Below are positions 51,501 through 64,000 of a DNA stretch of 64,000 nucleotides, piece by piece (position 1 is the first letter of the stretch; the number at the start of each line of letters is the position of its first letter). The notes beneath the pieces were generated by a model. That model saw only the letters and a program-made list of their open reading frames with translations, did no database searches and had not been told where the DNA came from. The stretch comes from Purshia tridentata (Eukaryota > Streptophyta > Magnoliopsida > Rosales > Rosaceae). The DNA is taken from NCBI GenBank assembly GCA_003254885.1, contig QANT01003913.1, forward strand, positions 1-64,000, read 5' to 3'. The position numbers were made by a program, and so were the translations under genes.

Positions 51501-54056
51501 AACAATCAAGTCGGAAGACTTTTGATCATAATCAACAGGCAAGGGCTCCTGATCCGGCCGAGAGACTTGATAGATATGCTGAGAGCTTGGGGCATGGGTG
51601 GAAGTACTCTGAAAAGAGTTCTCATGTGCATGAAGGTTTCCCCCTGCAAAAAGATAAATTTCATAGGGATACTCAAAATGAAGATGGTTATGCTAATGAG
51701 AAAAAGGCTCCAAGAAATTCTAAGGAAGGTGGTTTCCGAGGAAAACAGTCGGTGCCCTTGGATTCCCACTACCAGAAACATGGTGATATGGCTGGAAAGG
51801 TCAAGGAAGGTGGACAGGTTTCTGGCATGTTCTTGGGTTTTTCGCCAAAGGATAATGGTAGAAATGGTGTAGACAGATCCCCTGTTGTTAATGGTAGAGG
51901 CAGTAAACTCCAAAGAGAGTTTTCAGACTTAGAATTGGGTGAACTTCGTGAGCCCTTGCAGGAGGAAACAACAGTTAAGAAGCAATTTGAGAGAAAAAGT
52001 TCATTTAAGCAGTCAGAGAACAAACCAAGCACTTCAGATAACTTGATCTCAGATTTCAGTAAAGCGAAACCTGTGGGAAAGGCAAACTTAGATTCTGGAA
52101 AGCCATCCTCACCAGATTTGAGCTCGAAGTTTCCTAGCAATCTGGAAGGCATGAATAAAAAGAGGAACTACGAAGATCGCAATGAGGATTTAACAAGGTC
52201 TCAACAGAAAGCTGTGCAACCTCAGTCACAGCACCTTTCGCGAGTAGATCACGCTGATGTGGGACGCCCTTTTAGCAAATCAGCAGATCTTAGTAGCAAA
52301 TCCAGACAGAATGAAGTTGGAGGTAGACAAGGCATTGGTCTGGACGGCTATGGAGAAAGCAATAAGAAAGCACCTCCAAGTGCTTCTCAGCAGCATGACT
52401 CTAAACGAGCCCTAGTTTCCTGCTCCATAAAAGAAAGTAAAAGACACGCATCAACAACGATGGAGTTGACCGATGTACGAAAGGATTCAATGTTGGCAGA
52501 GGGCAATGATAGTGATAGAAAAAGAAGAGATTCTTCTTCAGATGAAAATAGTTGTTCTTATTCCAAGTATGAGAAGAATGAGCCTGAGCTCAAGGGACCA
52601 ATAAGGGATTTCTCTCAGTAAGTCAACATATCAAAAAGCTTTTACACCAGTGAATTCCATCTAACCAGGCTTTTGGGCTCTGTTGTATTTACTCCAGGTT
52701 TTTGACATCCGAATTACATTATTTGTTTTGCTTTTTCTTGTCTTAGGTACAAAGAATACCACCAAGAATATCGTGATAAGTATGATAGCTACTGCTCATT
52801 GAACAAGATCTTAGAGAGTTACAGGTATTTCCCTTTTATTTAAGGCAATATTGCTTCTTATTTATTGTTATTTGTTTGATTAGTTGCTTTATGTTAATGT
52901 ATTTCAAAATCTGTGTCTCAAAACAATTTATTCCTGCTACATGTAGGAATGAGTTCCAAAAGCTTGGAAAGGACCTTGGATCTGCTACTCCAGGCACAGA
53001 GAGATATTACAACATCTTGGAGAAGCTGAAGGAATCCTATCGTCAGTGTGCAACGGTATGCTTTGTTCTTGATTTTTTCTTAGTACCTTTTGCACTACTG
53101 GTTTGGACTTAAAGTGAACTTTGAAGTAATTCAACGAGATATTGTCTAACTGTTGTCGTGGTCAAATGCAATATATTAACTATAACTTCAATTTTACTTA
53201 TTTTTGTTTCCATTGTTCCCTTTGGTCAGTGGTGTTTACAGGCCTTCTAATGTTGCACTTATCTTAAGGCGACCAAGCCAATAATTTTATCATGTTACAT
53301 ATGTGCGCCTGTGTATATTGTGGTGGAATCCAATTATTTACATCTATACCTCTTGAATGATGATAACAATACCCAAAAATAGTTATTAGAGATTGTAGTC
53401 ATTGATTTTCATGAATGTTAATGATTTGAGGGCATATAAGACGTACTCAGTCTCCATTGCAGTGCTTGGAAAAGTAAAACAATTGAAGAATTAAGAAAGT
53501 TAATACAGTTATTTTTTACTGTAGGTTGGAATAATCCTTTATTTGATGAATAAGGATACATTTGAGCAAGTCTGTGGTCATATATAAATAGCTCATATTG
53601 TATCGCAAGTGATGTGTTGCTGGTAACTATATTTTTAAATATGTGTATAAATACTATATTATCTTAGATACTATTTTTCTGGAGTATTTACTATACTATT
53701 TTTTTTCTCCAAACATAACATTAAACCTAACAATTTTTAATTATTCTTTATTCATCTAATAGCTTATATTATTTTGTGCTTTTTGATTTGACTCAATTAA
53801 TAATGTCACTTGCAGAGACATAAGAGGCTGAAGAAAATATTTGTGGTGCTTCATGAAGAATTGAAGGTGATTCATCCTAACTGTATTGTCCTCCATTTTT
53901 TAATTATTGCCACTATGTAGCTGGAATTAGTTCTTTTGTTCTTAACCCTTTTTTTTTTTTTATAGTTATTTTCTTTTACAAATTTTTTTCTCCATCTTCT
54001 TGTAGCACCTTAAGCAAAGGATTAAAGACTATGCAGTCTCAGACATGAAGGATTGA
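45504..54056 (+). CDS. ELL-like RNA polymerase II elongation factor (occludin/ELL C-terminal domain)
   Basis: Plant ELL homologue, often annotated dentin sialophosphoprotein-like, expected to stimulate Pol II elongation in the nucleus. Exons: 45504-45884, 46579-46805, 47296-47360, 47770-47841, 48654-49000, 49253-49321, 49402-49490, 50383-52617, 52747-52824, 52947-53055, 53816-53866, 54006-54056. They total 3,774 nt, 1,257 residues. After a Gly/Arg/Pro-rich N terminus, an ELL N-terminal-type region begins about residue 75 (EEKFSLVAGNNPLAFAMIIR). Residues about 1162-1257 form the occludin/ELL helical domain (YKEYHQEYRDKYDSYCSLNK, then the charged helix RHKRLKKIFVVLHEELK). In between, one 2.2-kb exon encodes a disordered region with an SD-rich acidic run (about 503-520) next to an RS/KS run (about 522-540). 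The long antisense frames over this exon are repeat artefacts. The start gives the conserved MYGGPSKPGR N terminus. Function is inferred from the family. Confidence 0.85.
47885..48555 (-). mobile_element. 5'-truncated LINE (non-LTR retrotransposon) fragment in intron 4 of the ELL-like gene
   Basis: Minus-strand frames read as the end of a plant LINE ORF2: GRFSVKVYYERLIGG, then the zf-RVT domain KIVFLARKVALNKC and HCITCKKAEGMADNLFLHC, where Cys/His ligands are visible. After a frame change comes a degraded WKERNR-like tail. Coding is interrupted by stops and frame changes, and most of the element (endonuclease, reverse transcriptase) is absent. It is antisense to the host gene. Ends are approximate and no target duplication was resolved. 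Confidence 0.75.
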
Positions 54057-56041
54057 AGAGGGAAATTGGAATCTTATGCACCCTCATTCACAAGAAATTC
54101 AAACCTCTCCCTTCACACCTGAGGATCATTAGGAAGAGATGATGATGAAAAAGGAAGACAGATGATGAAAGTACAACACAATGTTCTTGTTGAAGTCAAA
54201 TTCCCATCTTGAGAATTGAGATCGTGTCCGTAGGTTTTGGCCTTGCTGGTGTACCCGTGAATGTACATTTTAAGTCTGTATATTCCTTTTGCTCCTAGGT
54301 CAGGCTTTTTGTTTTTTTTTTATGCCTGACCTACTTCGGAGTTCGGCCTATGAGTGCTTATTGGGCTTCTTGATGTTGTGCTTCTAATATTTATGTGCAT
54401 AAATTATTTGTATATCATACATACAGTTCCTGATGCTTTGATAATCAAATAAGACAAAATTATTGATAAAATTCATGTGGATATCTTCCTACTATGAAAT
54501 CCATACCGTTCCTTATTTTTAGATTTGTGTTTTCATTTTATGAATCATTCCGTATTCATTTTCTCCCACCTATTAGCATCTATTGTTTCACTATTCTCTC
54601 ATTTCCCTCTCTCTCTCTCTACCTCTAATTAGAAATACCAGCAATTGAAAACGAATATATACTTGTGTGAATCTAGAGGATAAACATTAAAACATATTTT
54701 CTGCATATACCACCCCACTAAACTCACTAGCCCTATGTTGAAATTGGCGCATAAACAGTTGCAAAAAAGTTTTGACAGAAAGCCACTCTTTTGGCATTAA
54801 GATGTAAGAATTTATGGAACAAGGATGACCACTTTGAGCTTGAACAGCTGAAAAGGATGGAGCTTGAACTTTATTTAGTTTGTCAGCTTTCTACACGGAC
54901 TTTTAAACAAGGTTTTGGTTACACTACTTCCATTGCATTTCAAATCAAATTAACTTTCAGGCCGTGTGGTTTGTGGGATGAATTATTTGAAAATGTTATA
55001 CTCTTCTTCATTTCAGGGGAATATGAATGAATAATTCTCATTAAAGTATTTGGAAATGTCAGAATTGGTAGTCAAGAAATAGTTTTTATTAGTTGTCATT
55101 GTTGAGAGAGATCTCACATTGAAAATATGAGGCCTTGCATAGTGACTTATAAAGGTTTGAGCTATTATTTCCATTGCCAATTGATTTTTATATGAATGCC
55201 TAAATTTCTTCATGGTATCAAAGCAGGCTATACACGTGATGCATCCAACGGCCACGCGTGCTCTCACGTTACATAATATGAATTGTTCACATGCTAGGCT
55301 TGAACGATGTTACACGTGCGAGAGTATGTTAAGACTTGACATAGATTCCACAATAAAAATGTGACGCTTTGCATAGTGATAAGGGTTTAGGCTACTTCTT
55401 CATTTTCAATTGATTTTAGCATTGAAGCTTAAATTTCTTTATGGTAATCTAAATCCTTATAAGCTATTATACAAAGCTTTCCATTTTCAACATAAGATCT
55501 CTCTCAACAGTCATCAGCTTTATTGTCTTTACCATCATCGCCACTACTCTTGCCCACATTATCATTGTCGCCTCCACTTGCTACTACTTCTTCTCCATCA
55601 GCTTCGTTTCCATGATCACCATAATCAACATCACCTCTATTACATATATTATATTTAAATTTCTTCCCACTCGACACAATAGATGCTATATATTAGAAAA
55701 ATTTTAATTTCACATGTTTAGAATCCGTCATTTTTGAAATTTCATTATACTTTTAAACTTCATCATCAAAATACACCATTAATTTTTAAATGATATAACT
55801 TAAATTTGGAAGCAAAGCAAAGCAAAGTAATTCATTTCATAATGTCTTTCTAAGTTTGGTTGTCCGAAAAACAAAAGAAGAAACAGATAATTATTAAGTG
55901 GAGCGTGTTTCACGCGCGGCCCCGAGTCCATGTAACTATTTTCTATTTCTATTCCTGCGACAATAAAATTTGGCACAAGAGTAATTGCAGTTGCAAGCAA
56001 TTCACCCCACCGGGGCACTCGTAGTCTCTGTACAGCCAAAA
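54057..56041. other. Intergenic region between ELL-like and GDH-like genes
   Basis: The ELL-like 3' UTR comes first. LTR-like remnant pieces at 55090-55450 and a low-complexity acidic-coding stretch on the minus strand at about 55510-55650 follow. A (CT)n run lies near 54606-54620. No whole gene recognised. Confidence 0.55.
55090..55450. mobile_element. LTR-retrotransposon-like remnant, two partial copies
   Basis: Two degraded, related segments (about 55090-55235 and 55330-55450) share the order: short TGAGAG/CACA block, ATGAGGCCTTGCATAGTGA-like block, CAATTGATTTT, then a TGGTATCAAAGC-like word. That word resembles the initiator-Met primer-binding site that follows many plant 5' LTRs. No coding parts are seen. 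It is an old fossil. Family and boundaries are uncertain. Confidence 0.35.
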
Positions 56042-56048
56042 TATAAAA
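56042..56048 (+). promoter_or_regulatory. Probable TATA box of the GDH-like gene
   Basis: TATAAAA lies ahead of a CT-rich segment near 56090-56280 that should be the non-coding first exon. That exon ends at a donor at about 56291/56292. Confidence 0.5.
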
Positions 56049-56291
56049 GCTCTGCCCTTTTTCCTCGTATACTCTTGGTACTTTGTACACCTTATAGTCT
56101 CTTTCGTTGAAGACTCTGATCCAAGACGAGCCTGACTGTCCTCACGTTGGTCTCACTCTCAGAGTCCCCTTCAAGAATTACCACCACTGTTTGCAAAAAG
56201 TTTTCATTTTTTTGGAGAAGAACACGGTGGTCAAGAAGCCTGCAACTTGAAACGTTCAAGTTCATCTTTTTTTTTCTGCTATATTCTCACG

Positions 56292-58221
56292 GTACTTGAT
56301 GAATTTTTTCATTTCTAATTTGTGGGTATCCTTATGATTGGCAATTAGCTTGTGGGTGTTATTGAATTTTGAAAAATAACATCTGGGTAGAATTTATAAA
56401 TGAAATATTCTTCCATTTCTGTTCGGGGGTTTCTTGATTATTGTGTAAGAACGTGTGATTCATGAATACTTTTGTATTTTAGGTATGTTTGGTTTTATTT
56501 TAGGCATAATTGCATGGTTAATTCTCAATGGGTAGTTACTTTATCTGGGTTTTAGAGAGTTTTTTAGGATGACTGAGAAAACTGAAGTTGATAATTGGTG
56601 TTTCGGATTCTAGGAAGTCATAACTGTTCTATAAATTATGCCACCTTCTTGTATTAGGCTCCGTGGAGTCAGGGCCGGTCCTGATATTTATGGGGCCTTG
56701 TGCAATGACTGAAAGGAGGGTTTTTTTAACGGCTCACTTTCCGTTTAAGGCATGGACTTGTTGAGGATTTGACTATGAATTAATTAGGCTACGCCTTTCA
56801 CCAATGGCAGTCATTATATAGCTCAATTTCTTATCGAGGACGTGTGCTCATTCACTGTAGCAAATTTGTAACATAAATTATAAACACATCAAAGACAAAT
56901 TTTTTTTTGTTCTTGAATTTATTGCAACTTGATTACATTTTCATATGCCACATTGCATCATAATCTAGCTCCAGCTCTAAAGAAAGTGATGAATTTTTAA
57001 CTTCATAATCTGTCATTGGTGAAGGATGCTGCTTTAAGAAGTTCCATGCATATCCAGATTAATAGCTTAAGTATAAACATTTGAAAAGAAAATAGCTTAG
57101 TTATAAACTGTGGATGACGTGTGAGAGAGAGATATATAGAGTGTGTCTTAAATTTGTAGATAGAGAGAGAGTCTAAGTGGCTCTTTTTTTTTCTTTTCTT
57201 TTTTTTTTCTCCTTTTGGTCTGGAAAAAAAACTTTGCTATATGGAAAAGGCCCTTCCCTTTATGTACAACTGAATGCTTTTTGCATTTATTGAAATTTTA
57301 AAGCCAAATTAAGGTAAGCAATTAGTTTTTATATAAATTAAAGCCGAAAACCCTGCGACAGTTTCTTTTGTTAGTGGCACTGCTTAGATGGCCAGCATGA
57401 ATCTTGCTATGAGTATTATGGTACTTTCAAGAGTAAAAATAAGTGGTGGCCAAAAAAAATAAGTGGCCACTTTAGCTGACATTGAAACTTGTGGCCGGTA
57501 GTAAAACAAATTGGGTTTACATGTAAAAATAAATAAAACTTGGGCTTATATGTTGAGTTGTATTCCCTTAAATTTGATGGGCCCTGTGCAGATTGTCAGC
57601 CCCATATCTGCTCAGGGCCAAGCCTGAGTGGAGCAGAGTTTTTCCATTCCTAAATAGTGGAATTGTAGGATTTACAAAATGATTTGGCAATGCAAAGGAT
57701 TTTTACGTGGTGCAAATTCTAAATGGTATGAGAAGCTAAGTATTCAGCTAAACTAACAATGAAGTCTCTGGGGTTTTGCATTTTCATGTGCACAGGTAGG
57801 CATTGAATTCATATCTTTGTTGCAGGCTATTTTTGTTTCTATTTTTTATTTAAAAATCAATTAGTGTTTGACTAATCTGAAGGGTAAGGTGCTTTTACAG
57901 TAGAATATATTTGTCTTAGATTTGTAAACATATACTCTTATATTGGACGTAAGATAATATAGGATAATTGAAGAATATAAATACAAGATTTCATGCTGTA
58001 TATTGATTCATATCTTATGATAAAGGATATTAACTTGGTGGCTACTAGTGTCATAACTCTTGCTACGTTGGAGGTTCCCGATTAATTAAATGTATTAGAT
58101 TATTTTTATTTGTTTATTTTGTTATCAAGCTCTCATGAGTTTATTTTCCAATTTATAAATTTAAGACAATGTTGTGAAAGGAGTCAATAAATTTCTCCAT
58201 GTTAACAAACGGTTAGTGCAG
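56292..58221 (+). other. Leader intron of the GDH-like gene
   Basis: It is bounded by a cacg/gtacttga donor and a tgcag/gattgtag acceptor, both in non-coding sequence upstream of the start codon. It is about 1.9 kb long, half of it the hAT-like element at 56670-57626. Inferred from splice-site sequences only; transcript data would settle it. Confidence 0.5.
56670..57626. mobile_element. Non-autonomous hAT-like DNA transposon (957 bp)
   Basis: The left end begins cagggccggtcctgatattt and the right end, reverse complemented, begins caggcttggccctgagcaga. Both continue into an ATGGGGC block, so they form imperfect terminal inverted repeats. The flanking 8-mers are cgtggagt (56662-56669) and agtggagc (57627-57634). 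They agree at the six central positions, consistent with an aged 8-bp hAT target duplication. There is no transposase coding. It contains T-rich and GA-rich simple sequence. Confidence 0.7.
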
Positions 58222-58247
58222 GATTGTAGGTTTTGGCTAAGACTGTC

Positions 58248-58281
58248 ATGCTGAATGTTGCTACCGGTCAGTGGAATAGGG

Positions 58282-58301
<20 letters not shown>
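58248..58301 (+). other. Upstream ORF overlapping the GDH-like start
   Basis: An ATG at 58248 opens a 17-codon frame that ends in TGA at 58301, out of frame with the main ORF and overlapping its start at 58282. A second ATG at 58255 is in frame with the main ORF. The arrangement could reduce or steer initiation. Inferred from sequence only. Confidence 0.5.
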
Positions 58302-63400
<5,099 letters not shown>

Positions 63401-64000
63401 GTACGATTGTTATCTTTCAAATTCATGCTCGATAGATATGCTTTTTAACATGTGCTTGAACAATGCTATTATGAAATTTATACTTGAAAAATTGTTCTGC
63501 ATATCATGATTTGGTCCAAGTTTAGGCTAAATTCAAGCTGAGCTTGTTTATCTATAAAATAATATGAAATTCAGCAGCCCATGAGATCACCATTCAACAT
63601 CAAAGGCTTTGTTGAGTATATAAAGATCCCATAACATATATTCTAAGCCTTCTTTCTCAATATATAAAATCTTGGACTCTCCACCTATTACTAGTTGGTT
63701 TTGGGTTGAAGCTCTAACTCAATATGGTGTCAAAGCGGACAAGTCATCCATGGGTCAGGTCTAAATTGGCCATATGTGCCTAATGTTACCCAATTTAACT
63801 GATCCACATGTTTGGCTGAGTGAGGGGGAGTGTTGAGACTTGAGAATATGAAAATTTCACATCAGCGATTCTGAGCCTTGCATCTCAATATTAAAATCCT
63901 TGGCCTGTCCACCCATTGTCAATTAGTTTTGGCTTGGATGCTCAAACTTCTCCAGGTTCAAGATCTATAACCTGCTAAAACCAGGTTTTATCGAAGTGGC
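63401..64000. other. Intron of the GDH-like gene at the window edge, with LTR-like remnants
   Basis: After the donor at 63401 the sequence is non-coding to the window end. Two degraded related segments (about 63570-63740 and 63830-63970) share a CTCAATAT-TAAAATC(C)TTGG-C block, a GGTTTTGG-TTGAAGCTC-like block and a TGGTGTCAAAGCGG word. They resemble the remnants at 55090-55450. Old fossil, family uncertain, no coding parts. Confidence 0.4.

Overview
This window is plant nuclear DNA, from a dicot. The genes are intron-rich, with GT-AG introns in AT-rich DNA and leaders full of CT/GA microsatellites. The proteins belong to plant families: a full-size ABCC transporter, a PHOSPHO1-like pyrophosphatase, PP2A B55, mitochondrial ATP synthase subunit g, a Dof factor, UBP6, a plant ELL-like protein and a GDH4-type protein. 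A Rosaceae source such as Prunus is my guess from general resemblance. I could not test it.

Layout: (1) 1569-7731 (+), ABCC transporter, 12 exons, 1,466 aa. (2) 11235-12600 (-), HAD-type pyrophosphatase/phosphatase, 4 exons, 270 aa, with two P1BS phosphate-starvation elements upstream. (3) 18469-24851 (+), PP2A B55 subunit, 14 exons, 516 aa. (4) 27253-27955 (+), ATP synthase subunit g, 120 aa. (5) 33618-34280 (+), DOF1.7-like factor, one exon, 220 aa. (6) 38570-44029 (-), UBP6-type deubiquitinase, 18 exons, with one extra base at the active-site cysteine box. (7) 45504-54056 (+), ELL-like elongation factor, 12 exons, 1,257 aa. (8) 58282 to beyond the window (+), GDH-like protein with an N-terminal zinc finger; 12 exons are visible, ending at 63400. 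For the seven complete genes the hand-joined exon lengths are multiples of three, except UBP6, which is one base over.

The intergenic DNA (about 1.5-6 kb per gap) has no further convincing gene. It holds microsatellites, tandem duplications (161, 106 and about 91 bp), a foldback MITE-like element (44285-44464), LTR-like remnants and repeat fragments. Inside introns there is a near-perfect hairpin (ABCC intron 1), a LINE fragment (ELL-like gene) and a non-autonomous hAT-like element (5' leader intron of the GDH-like gene).

The genes are independent nuclear loci, not an operon. The most unusual locus is the GDH-like gene: its glutamate dehydrogenase fold carries substitutions at three of four key active-site positions and is fused to a basic stretch plus a C2H2 zinc finger. 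That suggests a non-catalytic, possibly nuclear pseudoenzyme. The broken UBP6 cysteine box and the paired P1BS sites are the next most checkable points.
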